A stretch of DNA of 64,000 bases. It comes from Cytidiella melzeri. Its lineage: Eukaryota; Basidiomycota; Agaricomycetes; Polyporales; Irpicaceae. Positions 31,369 through 43,381 of this stretch are shown piece after piece. The DNA is taken from the NCBI GenBank assembly GCA_022592445.1, contig JABYQR010000024.1, forward strand, positions 124,001-188,000. The letters run 5' to 3'. Under the pieces are notes generated by a model. It ran no database searches. It saw only the letters and a list, made by a program, of their open reading frames with translations, and had not been told where the DNA came from. A program made the translations under genes and the position numbers. How positions within the stretch are numbered: the stretch's first letter is position 1; each line of letters begins with the position of its first letter.

Positions 31369-32524
31369 TTATGTATTCGGCCGAGTCAAACGCCATCCGT
31401 GGACTGTAGCCCGCACCTCCTCCTCGCCAGGATCCTCTGGGAACATGGGCTATAACACAGTGTAAGCTCAATCCAGCTGGTACAGGATATCCCTTACCGG
31501 AAACCTCTCTGTCAGAATCTTTTCGCACAACCAGCCCCTCTCTCTTGCTTTGGAAAAGAACTCCATGTCACGGTGGGCGAGGTGTGGTCGATGGTGAGAG
31601 TAGAACACGAGAACACATGGTTTACTCGTTACAGTGGAAGTTTTCAAGGCTATTTCGGAAGTTTCCAAAAGGGCATCGTGCTGAGAGTTGCAGGGTAAAC
31701 AGGGAGTATGATTTCCACAAGATCGACCGGGATATACCTGAGAATGATTGAAAATCAGGTCAGACATGATGATGAGGTCAAATCCCTGCTCGTTCATTGT
31801 CTTCTGCTGTTGAAAAATGGGAGCCAAGGATTGACCCCAGATGTAGCCCTGCGCGCGATTATCAGAGTCAAGACAAGTCGTGAATCGATCTCCTCAAACC
31901 TCGACATGGACCTGCTGAGCCAGTTTAGGTGGTAGATTAGCGTCAACGTTATGTCGTAAGTTTTCTATGAGGGCCGCATCCGGGTAGTCGGTGAGGAACA
32001 CCTTCGTACAACTCAGCGTAAAATCAAAAAGATTGCATGCAAATTTACCGATTTCGCACCATTCTTGACAGTGACTATGCCAGGGAGTCCTCCGCCCGCA
32101 CCCAGCTCGAGAACAGAACGGTCGCGATACAATTCGGTATGTACATCGAGGTATGAGGCAAAAGCTCTTGATGCATTCCACCTATCATGATATTATCATA
32201 AAGAGACTGCTTGGATTTGTATACACGGACGTACTTACAAGTAGTGACCCCATAACGGGTGCAAGCCGACTAATCGGATCTCAATTTCTGACCAGATATA
32301 ATGCTCGTGACTGGTCTGAACTTGAGCTACTTGGTTTGCGGTGCGAGAGTAGGTTGTGAAGGTCGGAACAGGAGAAGGAGGCCGCGGAGGTTCCTGGTAG
32401 TTTAGTGTTTGCCATACAATTGGACATCACATATATTAGAACACGGACGGGTCTGCTGAGGTGCATGACTGACAAGAAAGACCGCGTCGAGGTCCAAGTT
32501 CGGTTCAATGTCGCTGTGAGACAT
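31369..32524 (-). CDS. EFM7: EFM7-like protein N-terminal and lysine methyltransferase of elongation factor 1-alpha
   Basis: A seven-beta-strand SAM-dependent methyltransferase of the NNT1/EFM7 family, known in yeast to methylate the N-terminus and Lys3 of eEF1A. From ATG 32524 the first exon codes MSHSDIEPNLDLDAVFL. Later exons give LVGLHPLWGHYLWNASRAFA, the SAM-binding LELGAGGGLPGI, VFLTDYPDAALIENLRHNV, GYIWGQSLAPIF and IIMSDLIFNHSQ, all family hallmarks. The last exon ends in GWRLTRPNT and a stop at 31369. About six introns, all near 50-60 bp. It is head-to-head with snurportin, with 185 bp between starts. Cytosolic, by family. The exact substrate is inferred from homology. Confidence 0.9.
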
Positions 32525-32709
32525 TGTTCAACCCGATGGCGGTGACTGGGGTGGTGGAACAAGTCGAAGAAAGACTCGGAGGGGACGAACCCGACAACGA
32601 TCCCGCTGATGGCGTTGATCCGTCACCGGCGTTGATCCGTCAGTGTGTCGGATGTGTGCACCGTGCGCGTTTCTCATCCTGCGTGCCACTACTCCTTGCA
32701 ATTCACAGG
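32525..32709. promoter_or_regulatory. Shared divergent promoter region, EFM7 / snurportin
   Basis: 185 bp between opposed start codons. A direct repeat, CGTTGATCCGTCA-like (around 32614 and 32631), is present. No TATA box is clear. Confidence 0.45.
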
Positions 32710-34399
32710 ATGTCGGAAACATTCAGAAATATCGTGCAAGACAGAAAGACATCTTACAAAACACCGCCAGCTAGCGTCAGAGACTCCTCGACCTCGCAGG
32801 AAGCTAGGCGGAAAAAAGTGCGTTTGTCCACGTCGCAGCTACTATATAACTTCATCGCAGCTGACCATGGAACGATAACATGAAGGCATTGGAGGAACAA
32901 AAGCGCGTGCGCAGAACCCATTCTTCCACACGTCTGGTCCCCTCGATAACGCGATAGCTCTTCGACTACATTGCAGAGACGTGCTGAACGTTTCGACTCG
33001 TCGCGTCAACTTGACTTCTTCGCCGACTTGAACTTGGGCCCATCTGACGAGGAGGACGAAGACGCTAATGAACCGATACGCGAGGGTGTCGCACAATTTG
33101 CTTCTTTGCTGCCATCCCAGTCGGCTGCGGCTCCAGAGCCTTCTAGTTCAAAGGCAGGACCAACGGTGGGCGCACTGCCAATAGATCAAGTGGACCCTAT
33201 GCAAGATTATCTCCCTACGTCTTTTGCAGGCAACAACAAAAAGAAAGGAAAGTCGAAGCGGAGAGGCAAAGGAAAGGGAAAAGCTGCGCATGTGGCGCAA
33301 TCTGTACAGTCGTCAAAGCCAAACAGCAAATGGGCCGACAAGTGCATGTATGCCGAGTTGCTGGAGATGACAGAGGATAACGCGATGTCAGACTTCCCGG
33401 GCGTCGCTTTAGACGGGATCCCTGCAGATCTAGAGACCGCATGGGTAGCAGTCACGCCTGTACCGGTAGGCAAGAGGTGTCTAGCTATCACACACGCGCC
33501 TTCTGGCATAGCAGGAATCGGTGAGATCGCATGTCTATGCGGCTGCCTCGACGCTGACAAAAATGCCTGTACAAGTACCAAATACTACTCTACGTTCTCG
33601 AGTATTGGGCAAATCTTTGATGAAACCGTTTCCCTCGTCGCTGCCGCCTCACACAGTTCTGGATTGCATTCTTGACGACAATTGGCGATCCAACGGTGTC
33701 CTCCATATACTGGATGTGATCAAGTGGAAAGGCCAAGACATCGCAGATTGCGAGACACCGTTCAGGTGCGCCGCCTGCTTTTCTACCCACAACTAACAAA
33801 TAATTATCGCCGATTAGGTTCTGGTGGCGAGACACTCGCATGTCTGAACTTCCTACGTTTCCGCCGCCCAACGCCACTTTACCTACCTCAAGTCATTGCT
33901 ACCAATTTCAGTACCCTACAACGCTGCTTTGTGTTCCTTACCACCTGGGGCTGACGATACCCAAGCTATTGAATACCCTGATACCCCTGTCCCGCTCTGT
34001 TCGTCAGATCCCAATTGACATCCCTGTCCAGGCGCGTCCGGAGTCAGACGCAATGGACGTCGAGCAAAGTTCCTCAACGGCACAAGTGGAACTGGTCCGA
34101 GAGAACGCCGTCATTCAATCGGACGGAATGCTGCTGTGTGTTGCGCAAGCAGCGTACGAGCCGGGAACCAGTCCATTGAGTCTGTGGGTTCCTGTGAAAG
34201 CTTATGCAGAAGAACAGGCGGGACGTACCTTGGTCGATACCTCTGTGGCTATCAGTGCGGAACAAACGCCACTGAACATGTTCGAGAGGTCCGTTGTCTG
34301 GCTTCCTACGTATGAATTTGGCTGACTGTATGTGGATATAGGCTGATTAGACAACGTCTCGCTCCCGCTGGAATAGCAGGCTCGGAAATGATCTCTTAA
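32710..34399 (+). CDS. SNUPN: Snurportin-1, snRNP import adaptor
   Basis: Binds the trimethylguanosine cap of assembled U snRNPs and importin-beta, bringing them into the nucleus. The N-terminus (MSETFRNIVQDRKTSYKTPP, then RRKKRRAERFDSSRQLDF across the first intron) is a basic importin-beta-binding region. A Lys/Gly-rich linker near 33235-33290 is unusual. The cap-binding domain shows WADKCMYAELLEM, WVAVTPVPVGKRCLAITHA, HTVLDCILDD and HILDVIKWKGQDIADCETPF, then RFWWRDTRM after splicing. The last intron (about 34290-34341) leads to LIRQRLAPAGIAGSEMIS and a stop at 34399; if it is retained, the frame ends at 34325. Divergent from EFM7. PRP3 elsewhere in the window is in the same splicing system. 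Confidence 0.88.
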
Positions 34400-34772
34400 A
34401 ATATGCGGCCTTCAGTTTCTTGCTAGCGACTTCACCATGTACAGTTAACTAGATAGCACGTTCTGAACTTGTACCGTCTTGTGCTGTATAGCACAGATGA
34501 ACTTGAGCACTTCCGTCACTCTACGTGCAGTGCCACCTGGGCGCTTGGACAAGCTGCTCGTTTACATTGTACACCTTCACCAAACCTCCACCCTTGTCGG
34601 CCTCTCGCTCTCTGGTCTAAACTACCTCCCTCCCGCTGCTGTGTTCCACAAAGCACTCACGCTCGCTGTACTACCGTGCATACTCTGAGACGGCCATTTG
34701 CTGTAGCAACCACAATCTAGCGAACCGACACAACGACAGCCTCATGCTGCATGAGGATCGCTTCTATTCACC
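34400..34772. other. Intergenic, promoter side of the GT61 gene
   Basis: 373 bp. A 64-codon frame from ATG 34497 to 34688 is hydrophobic in parts but has no recognisable family and probably is not a gene. Confidence 0.35.
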
Positions 34773-36569
34773 ATGAATTCATATGCCCCAACAGCTCGCG
34801 AAATATGTCTTCTAGGCGGCCTGCTGTTTACTCTGGTGATGTTTACAGGGTCGTTCCAAGGGACTTCGCTTTCTGTGTCCGAGGTGGCAAAGTTGCGCTC
34901 AACACAGCTCTCGGGATACACTGAGGAGGAGTCTACATCCATAACCTTCGAGGAGCAATTCTCACTACAGAAGCTGCATGCGCCGTTGATCTGGGGACAG
35001 GGTGAGGTTTTGCAGACGGAGATTGTCGCACATGTACCAGGTGAGTAGTGTTGTCTATCTCATAAGGCTTCATGCACTTGCGCTGCATACATTGCAGCGT
35101 CGTCGTATGCAGCTCTCGTGATCTGATAGGTTAGCTATGGATGCATTGGAGTCTGACACTGCTCTTCCTTTAGGGTGGACCATGTTCGACAAGTTGTACT
35201 CCAAGAATGGCACATTCTACATCGTCACTGACGACCCCACGGACGTCCCTCCTTTGAACCTGATCATTTCAAGTGGAATATTCCTTACAAGCGGACCCAC
35301 GGACGAGCTAAAACGTCTTCCGACGGACAAGGATATGCGTGTCATAGATACCACCGAGGCGAAAAAGCTTTTTGGAGACCGAGCACAGCGACTGGATGGT
35401 GTTACGGTACGCTCATGCTAGCACGAGACACATTCGCCATGCTCACGATGTGTCCAGTGGCTAGCGAACGACCCTAAACAATTGTATGTCTCGTAGAGAC
35501 AGATTATAAACGATCACTGACAATTCTGGACAGTATTACTCACTACTACCATTGGTCCGCCGAGCTATTCTTCGGTTTCTGGAGAGCGTACTCCTCGTTA
35601 GACCCTTCAATCCCTCCCAGCGGCAAGACCAACCTGCCCGCACCTCGGCGATTCATGTTTACACATCTCGACGCTGCAAATTGGCGAGACTATGCTGCAA
35701 TGAACCAATGGGTGCTCCTTAGCTCCTTCCCATCAATAAGTATGGAATTCATGGACGATTGGTGGGAGCGGGGCAATACCACGCAAACCTTCGTCTTCGA
35801 TAGGGTGCTCCTCGCCGATCGTGCTGCTGCAATAAACGGCCACATCTTCCTGCGAACCCAGCGTACGGCTGCGAATGCCTTCGCTCTCCCTGGAAGCGTG
35901 CATTGGTGGCAGCCTATCCGGAATAGGGTTGTCAACGCTGCCGGCTTGACAGAATTTTCATACGCAGACTATGGAGAGAAGGTGCCAGTGATTACGTATA
36001 TCTCTCGGCAAGGATGGGGTCGTCGTATGTTGATCCAAGAGCACCACGAGAGACTGGTTCAGGAGTTAAACCAGCTGCGAGACGACTACGGGTACGAAGT
36101 AAACATCGTCAACATGGACAAGCTCACTCGTGCGGAGCAGATGATCTTGTCTGGACGAACGACGGTAAGCTTCTGCCGTGTCGTATCTTGTCGTCATCTG
36201 ATGGTCTCTGCAGATTATGATGGGCGTGCACGGAAATGGTCTGACCTCGCTGCTTTGGATGCAGCCGACACCGCGGTCAACAGTAATGGAATTCTTCTTC
36301 CCCGGGGGTTTCGCCCACGATTACGAGTATACCACCCGTGCGTTGGGGATGGTGCACTACGGGTTCTGGGGGGATAGGTTTGTTCGTTCACTGTTCAGGG
36401 AACGCAATAAGTGCTGACGAAGGCTATTTACAGCGCATTCACCAGACCTGACGTACCCCCTGTGGCATATCCTGAGGGCTTCCAGGGCAATGAAATTCCC
36501 ATAGACGGGGCTCTAGTTGCTCGGCTATGTGTGGAACGATTGTCGTTGTCGGAAGAGGCGGATGATTAG
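34773..36569 (+). CDS. Glycosyltransferase family 61 (DUF563) protein, type II membrane
   Basis: The start MNSYAPTAREICLLGGLLFT is followed by a hydrophobic segment (about residues 12-28) that fits a signal anchor, placing the catalytic part in the Golgi or ER lumen. The first intron starts at 35041 and exon 2 begins at 35174 (GWTMFDKLYSKNGTFYIVTD). The GT61 core is FITHYYHWSAELFFGFWRAY, an exon with VPVITYISRQGWGRRML, and MMGVHGNGLTSLLWMQP, the conserved HGNGLT block. It ends LVARLCVERLSLSEEADD. Potential N-glycosylation sites include NGTF. The family includes xylosyl- and GlcNAc-transferases; donor and acceptor cannot be told from sequence. Confidence 0.87.
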
Positions 36570-37236
36570 ATTGTTGTTGGATGCAGGGATTTCACAGTAC
36601 TAAGTGTTCGCTTATAATTCTCTCAAAGGGATTTTGCAATCTTGGCATACGCTCTGCTATTGACCCGTTGAGGCACAGTAACCTCGAGGTTGAATCCGCA
36701 TCTGTTACTCAAGAGCACTTTGTTTTGTTATGGAACCCACGATGTCGATGGCACAAAAGGTGCATGCCTGCAGATATGCTGCATTCATTGATTTCTCCAA
36801 CCAGATGCTCTCAAACACCACCTTATTGGGCTAGGATGAAGATTAATGCTCTCATTCGTAGATTTGCGCATCAGAAGCATTTAGAGTACTCGGGAGCAGA
36901 ATAACACTATGTCTCCGTTTCGGGGACGAGTGATCCGGAGTGCTCGACGTGTCGTCGAATCTGGACATGCGCAACTTTGTGGCGTTTTCAGACACAAAAT
37001 AACTTGTCTGATCAGTGTGCCAGAAATACGACGTACTAGCTTGAACGAACATCCACGCTCGGCCCATCATTTTTAGCCAAATGCACTAGCATGGTGGGTA
37101 AAGCAAAGTTTGCGATTCATTCTCGCTCTATCCAATGTACATCAGTTTAACCTGTATTAATTCCAAACCCTGGTGTAAAGCTAAGTGACGCGATGTAAAG
37201 CGATCCAATGCTAATAAACAATACGAGTCTCCAAGA
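36570..37236. other. Intergenic between convergent genes
   Basis: 667 bp between the GT61 and nitronate monooxygenase 3' ends. Contains presumed 3' UTRs; no gene seen. Confidence 0.45.
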
Positions 37237-38415
37237 TCACTTGAGAAGCAGAGGTGTCTCCTGGAGAGTCTTGAGGGTGTCGGCGTGCAGTTCACGGAAG
37301 ACCTCCTACAAAGGATGTAAGTTCATGACGGGATGCGTGGTATGGTCAACACTTACAGCAGCGGGTTTGATCTCAGTGGTGTGTGCGACACCGACACCAG
37401 CCCACATGATGAGGTGAGAGTCCTTGCCAGCCTCAGTAGCCTCCTTGTATCGCTGAATACGCTCCTCGAGAGGAAGACCAGCCTTGAAGTCAGCCATGAC
37501 TTCGTTCGTGGAAATGGCACGGCCGTCTACGTGCGAAGGCCAAAAGTCCGTCTGGAAGGCCTGGTCGTAGGCGTTGCTGCGAGCAGTATGGTTGAACTCG
37601 GACTTGATGAGGACGTTTTTCATCTGTTCTGTGTACAAACTCTCTGGGGTGAAGAGGAAACGAGTTCCGCAGGCGACAGCGTCAGCGCCGAGCGTGAGGA
37701 GAGCGGCAACCTGTGAGCCGTAGGCAACACCACCGGCAGCGACGATGGGGATGTTGGGAACAGCACGACGAATGGCAGGGATGAAGTTGAATATAGGAGG
37801 TGACAAGGAGCTTCCGTGACCTCCGGCCTCGCAACCCTGAGCGACAAGGATATCGACCTTCCACTCGTTCGCTGCGCGCTTGGCCTCTTGGACAGAGTTG
37901 ACGCAAACGAAGATCTTGGTCTTGTGTGTGCGCTTGGAGTCGATTTCGCGGACCTGCTTGATGTACTTTTCGAGGTCGTTGCCAAAGGCGAACCAGATTG
38001 CGTCAATCTTCTCCGCGAGCGCGGCCGGGATACGAGGGTCTTCAGAGGCCTCCGTCATGTCGCAGATCCAGCCAAGGAAACCTACACCGACAGGGATGGA
38101 CGCATCTGCAGACAAGTTCAAGGACTTGCGGATGATGGTCAAGTTTTCCTTGATCGTCTCGGAAGAATCAAAGCCTGGGGTATTGTGTGAGCGCAGGTAG
38201 TGCTACTAACCAGAGAGAAGACGCACCTGCTGGCAAGAAACTCAAGGCATTCTGACCAGCGACGGCAGCCGTGAGTGCGGCCGCAGAGCCAAAAGCCATG
38301 GGCGCCAGGATGATGGGCGACTTGACGTCTGCAGGTAATAGTTAGGTCCAACCCAAACCACATACGACAATGAGAACATACTGAAGAGCTGAGTGATCTT
38401 GGTAGTGATAGACAT
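37237..38415 (-). CDS. Nitronate monooxygenase (2-nitropropane dioxygenase family)
   Basis: FMN-dependent TIM-barrel enzyme that oxidises alkyl nitronates such as propionate 3-nitronate. From ATG 38415: MSITTKITQLF, then after a first intron NVKSPIILAPMAFGSAAALT, the N-terminal strand of the barrel. Further along are SIPVGVGFLGWICD, IWFAFGNDLEKYI, the FMN phosphate-site block VAQGCEAGGHGS, and PIVAAGGVAYGSQVAALLTL followed by GADAVACGTRFLFT. The protein ends ELHADTLKTLQ and then LLLK, with three introns in all. Length (about 350 residues) is normal for fungal members. It converges on the GT61 gene. The usual role is detoxifying nitro compounds; substrate is not determined here. Confidence 0.9.
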
Positions 38416-39963
38416 TTTTGATTTTTGGGGGGATGTGTAGAGCCAGGACGGCTGACGACCAAGGGCCTCTTATAGCGTTTGGCGGGACACGGACATGAGC
38501 TACTAGTGAATCAGACAGATATATCAATCTGGCCATCATGCATCAGCCTCTCGTGCCTGCTGCTAGAATGTCGAAGCGAAGTCTCCAGCTCCTCCGTCGC
38601 CAACTGCGATGCTCTCAAAACGCATAGTCCGACATTTTCCTCCAGGCTTGCGTGCACTATTTTCCAGCTGTATCTCAACGCCAGAAGCGTACCAAACACT
38701 CTCTTGTCTGCTAGCGTCGACTGGACAGTTAGTGCTTACGTATCAGAATACGGCGTTTGACATACACTACTACCGTGGAAGGGTACAAAGGAATGCCCCC
38801 GTTGCAGGCTTTGTATTCTCGCTCGAACACAAGGCTGTCTTGCCAACAGAACCACTGAACATGCTCTCAGGCGGGCTAGCTTCGAAACACACACCAAAAT
38901 CGTATGTTCCCTCGCCAAGGCTTGTTATACAGTAGTGCTAGCCCCGGTTGTGCTCTTCCCGGTCGTGACGATTTGTCTCATGAACCATGCGTCGGACGCT
39001 TTCCACTGCATGAAAGAAAAATTGTGGGGTATGATCGGTCTTGCCGCCTGGGGAATTCCAACGAGACTTCAGACCCTTGCTACCACGGGCAACGACAGAT
39101 CAAGGGAAATCTATCTCATAGAATTACCACACGCTTTCGGGAACAGAAAGCATTTAAGCTCGCCGAGGGTGGCTTCATGCGATCTATAGGGTCAAGTCTC
39201 TCGGCTGTACGCTTCAGCCTGCGGATGAACGAATTTTTCCACTGGAAATGCGTTTCAGAAAAAAAAACATGACCACCGTTGCTCAATTACTGTGCTTTTT
39301 TGCCGACGTCAGACTCGACCGCGACGACCCTGCCAGTGGCCAAGCTTTGAAACGGTTCGCGTCCGATGAGTCGCGATCCGCCACCATACCGAGGCTTGCG
39401 ACCCTTTTGCTCAGTCTCTCCCCTCGGCCGGACTATGGCAGTTCGGACACTCAATGTCGCATGTGGACGTGCGACAGATGGAATTAGTTCGCGGGAATGA
39501 CAGGGTATTTGAGCGGCCGCCTCCTGAGAAACTCGGCGTCCAGCAGCGCTCTGAGTGACCCTTCAAGGTACGTGGTGTACGGCAGAGGTGACCCTGTCAT
39601 GGCAGAGAAGAGGGCAGGGTAGACCCCATGTCGTATATGGTGCGGCGAGCACGAGATTGCAACTGAAAATTCAATTTGTGGAACATACAGAAAGAACACT
39701 GACCCAAAGTCCAGCTTCGGGACAAACACAATGGTGAAACAAGGAACGACTAGATGGTTTCTCAGGGCTTTCTCTAGTAATTGCAAGAGGGGATCCGAAA
39801 AGTGAATGAGTGTAAAGGGGTTGAAGAGAACGATTAACGCTAGTAATATACAGCGTGAGCAAATGAAAGATGTCTAAAAGTACCAACGCCATCCATAGGG
39901 TTCCAGAAATGATACTGTCCATGCCAATATCTAGTTTTAGTGCTTCCCGAAGCGGGGTCGATC
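38416..39963. other. Long stretch without a secure gene
   Basis: Several frames overlap on both strands. One minus-strand frame, 39484-39786, ends in a gene-like LRALLDAEFLRRRPLKYPVI and stop, and could be the last exon of an unrecognised gene. A plus-strand frame at 38609-38935 (108 codons) is also unassigned. Neither shows a domain. The right part holds the 3' UTR of the membrane protein that follows. Confidence 0.3.
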
Positions 39964-41416
39964 CTAGTGAACGGTGGCAACATCGTCCTCGCTGCCCGCA
40001 GTCTTCTGCTTACGGTACACCTCCGAGTCACCGTAGCTGACGATATCACCGTGCGCTTCGATGTCCTTGGTAATGCTGATGTTGATCGGCATGGTGCGCA
40101 TGGGTATCGAGCCAATGGTGGCCACTGCAGCGTCGCCGTTGCCTTGTTGTGATATCGCGTTGCCCCTGCTAGTGTTGTGGTGCGACTGGATGACCTCGGA
40201 CTGGTGAAGGGCGATACGGACGGTGATAGCGTTGAAGGTGATACCCTATAAAAACATATTTTTAGTCAACTGCTCTCGGTACGGAATGTAGACGGAAGTG
40301 TGCTCACCACGAGAGGAGTGATCAGCTCAAGGAGCATGTACTGGGCGTTGTAATTGGCACTGTACAGCGAGAGGAGTATGACTTCTGCGATGAACTGGAT
40401 TGACGCGGACTCGATGAGGATACGAAGGATGGGCATGAGATTACTCTCGCGGTTGGTCCGGTAGGTCGCAGAACGCTTGTCAGTCTGCCAGATACGGTAC
40501 GCCATGAGACCGGTCGTCAGGCCAGACTGGACGACAGAGATGGCGTAGAAGGTTCGAATCCATTGGGTGAGACGAGGGTCGAACACGGTCGAGTTAGGAT
40601 CCTCAGTTGGGTAGAGACCGCAGACGGAATAGCCGGAGACTGCCCGCGCATGAGAATCAGATTGGGCGCGGAGTTGCACAGTTGGCGTTGATACGTACCC
40701 AGGGACACAACGAGTAAACAGCAAGGGACGATGACAGGACGCCAGTCGCGGCCCCAGACGACCCATGTACGGTATATCTGAATGCAGTGTCAGTACTCAT
40801 TCAAATGGAGGACGAGTATCGACATCAGTACGTACAGCTACAGCATCTCCAAGCATTTCCTGAGTAGCGTAAATGGTGTCCTTGAAGACATGGTCCCATG
40901 GCGCGAGGGCACCGATGTGCGCAACCGGTCCTCCTGGATCATTACGGTGAATGACATACGCCTCAATCATGCGGTAGCAGTTCATGGCTATGCGATGTGC
41001 GGAGTGAGGAACAAACCTCAAGTAGCTCTGCGAATCCACGTACCGACATGGATTGAAGCGAACAGGAACATCAAACCACTCAAGGCAAACATGACCTAGA
41101 GGCGGGCTAAGTGTCAGTAACTTGCGGCCCTGCTCAGTTTGACACTTGTTCACATACTTTGCTGTGGGCATCCTGATTCCTTCGAAGGGTCAAGTTCACG
41201 TATACGGAGCCAGCGAAGATACAGATGAGGAATCCTGTGAGCCGCGGCTGATGAGTGTACCGCCGTCGAGGAAGCCAGTAACATACTGACCATACACCAA
41301 AGCCTGACGCGCAAAGTCAGCGTGGCAAGGGAGAGGACATGTGGCGTATGGGTGCTTACCTCGAGCCAGATTGAAACGAGGAAAGTGATGTCAAGCGGCA
41401 CGTCGTGCTTGACCAT
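39964..41416 (-). CDS. Multi-pass (7TM-like) membrane protein of a basidiomycete family
   Basis: The start ATG 41416 (MVKHDVPLDITFLVSIWLE) has a strong GCCATGG context; upstream in that frame are two TGA codons. Exons then give hydrophobic helices: GFLICIFAGSVYVNLTL, VMFALSGLMFLFASIHVGTY, a soluble loop, YGTWVVWGRDWRPVIVPCCL with the WxxWxRxWR signature of this fungal family, and the helices FYAISVVQSGLTTGLMAYRI and ILRILIESASIQFIAEVILL. A last helix is ITPLVVGITFNAITVRIAL. The C-terminal tail is soluble and acidic, ending AGSEDDVATVH. Five or so introns. Members are abundant in Agaricomycetes and uncharacterised; sensing or transport roles are speculative. Confidence 0.75.
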
Positions 41417-43289
41417 GGCGGATGCAAATAAACCAAACGCGACTGTGCTGTATGGTCCCGCCAATCATCAGGGATTGCGGATGGTTCAGACGAGTTGAAA
41501 CGCAAACTACGCACTGCCTCTAACGGATGGGGGGCTGCTTTATCGAGTCAGAGCTGTACGAAATTGGCCTCCGCGCAGCTTGATGCTGAATGAGGGGGCT
41601 GCTGAAAACGGGCGAGGTGGGAAACAGCTTGGAAAGCCATGTACGCGGTCTGCGGGGTAATATACTAGGTCCCCGGAGAAGGAAAAATAATATGGAAGGA
41701 TATCCGTATGGTGGGTACCTTGTATCTGAAATGAGACTAGAACGTAAGTGAATGGATCTCAAACAGTCTTCGACAGTCTTGCTACAAAGGTTGACCCAGA
41801 TCAGTAAGCCGCTCAAAAGAAGGGAATGCCAGCAGAATGCCCCGCTGGCTGAATGTTCAGTAGGACTTAGAGTGTACCAGAGGAGGCAACCGACGTCGAG
41901 ACGTCTGATGGTGGTACTGCAGTAGATGACCTCCACGGCACTAGTGCAGTACCTACTTTGAAGTAGTGAGGGCAGAAGTAAATATACTCGATGAGAACGT
42001 TTGACCGTATCGCCCACTGAGCTGAGATGCCAGTGGGCGGCCGCCGTATGCTCGCTTGTCGGCATGATGCGCTAAAAGTGCCGGCTCACACCGTCGGCTT
42101 GGCGCATCAAAACCCGCGCCAGGGTCGTCCTCGTCTTCTCGTTTTCCTGGGCCCAGGCAGCTCGCTGAATTTACTGCTTTTAGTGCGGGTTTGATTCTGG
42201 TGATTTTAGTGCGATAAAACGAGAATTTCCAAATCGGGCAATCCGCGCAAGATGTCGGATGGCGGAAGGCGGGGTCGGATACAAGCGGGAAAAACACACG
42301 CTGTGCGGCGAAACACTGGGCATATTCCAAAAGGTTTTCCAAGTTGCCAAGCCTGCATCAACCGCATGTGGAAGATATGCGATGCTACTGCGCAGTAGCG
42401 ATACCGAAACCAAGTGAACCAGCTCTTTCCTTACCCTGGGCGTCTTGACAACGTCGTTGAGGTTTGCGAGACATTCTGCTCGAAACCATTCACCAGCGGG
42501 CATACTTGATACTTGATACCATGGTGCGCCACCTCTCCATTTACCCCGAAGCCGCTCTGCAGCGCACGGTGCGGTAGCAAAGGCACTATAAAATAATATA
42601 CTTGGGCGGCTCAAATCTCTGCCGTCATGTTATCCTGGCATTGTTTGCTGTCCTGTTTAATATTCTGCGCAAGTGCGTACCAGCCACAGGGCCAATAAAG
42701 TGGTAAGTTCTTGACTCTACGGATCCTGCCGTCTGTGACTTACCTTCGTTTCAGGTATGTCGGCAACATGCCCAGTGCGCGGGCCACGCTCACTTTCTCC
42801 GAACCATCCTACGGTGTCTAACACACCGAACGGGGCGCACCCGTGATGCGTTGCGCTCTGTCGTCCGGGCAGAGCGACGTGTTGATCCTGGCTAGTTCCG
42901 CCTCAATAGCCAACGAAATCGCTATGTTTTTCTTCTCATCTTATTGTCCAATTTATGCCATTGATTGCCATTTGTCCCTCCAGCGGAGACGATCTCAGCG
43001 TCCCGTCAATCTCGTCGTCGTAACAATAAAGCCCTGATCGGCTTCCTGCGACGGTGTCCCACCTGGGCCCGCACTTTGAGTGAGACATGGCCAATCGTCC
43101 GCACGAACCGGCCAGTTGCGCCTACGATCTCGGTTCTTCCTGTGCACCAGCTGTCCGAATACAGTTTGAGATTACCTCGGTCGATCAGGTCATCATAGCC
43201 CTGCGCACTTCACATGCCCACCCGTCCCTATTTCTCAAAACAAAGATGCACGGCCACGGTCACCCTCATCCGCCCCAAGTTCCAACCCG
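41417..43289. other. Long stretch without a recognised gene
   Basis: Between divergent genes, so promoters lie at both ends. Two open minus-strand frames (41520-42065 and 42180-42614) have low-complexity, non-conserved sequence. I see no domain, RNA gene or repeat. Confidence 0.4.
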
Positions 43290-43297
43290 TATAAAAG
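43290..43297 (+). promoter_or_regulatory. TATA box of the P450 gene
   Basis: TATAAAAG lies 85 bp before the P450 start codon and is followed by a pyrimidine-rich tract and a short leader. This is the clearest core promoter in the window. Confidence 0.65.
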
Positions 43298-43381
43298 GGC
43301 AACCAGGGTTCTGTCACATTCACGACTTCTCTCCCCCTCTTCGTCCTTCCTTTCGTCAATTCGCATACTTTCTCTTTCACC

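Noticed and set aside
41520..42614. Two long minus-strand frames upstream of the 7TM-like gene
   Set aside because: Composition is not protein-like (Ser/Leu/Arg-rich in a GC-skewed way), no introns or motifs, and they lie where promoters are expected.
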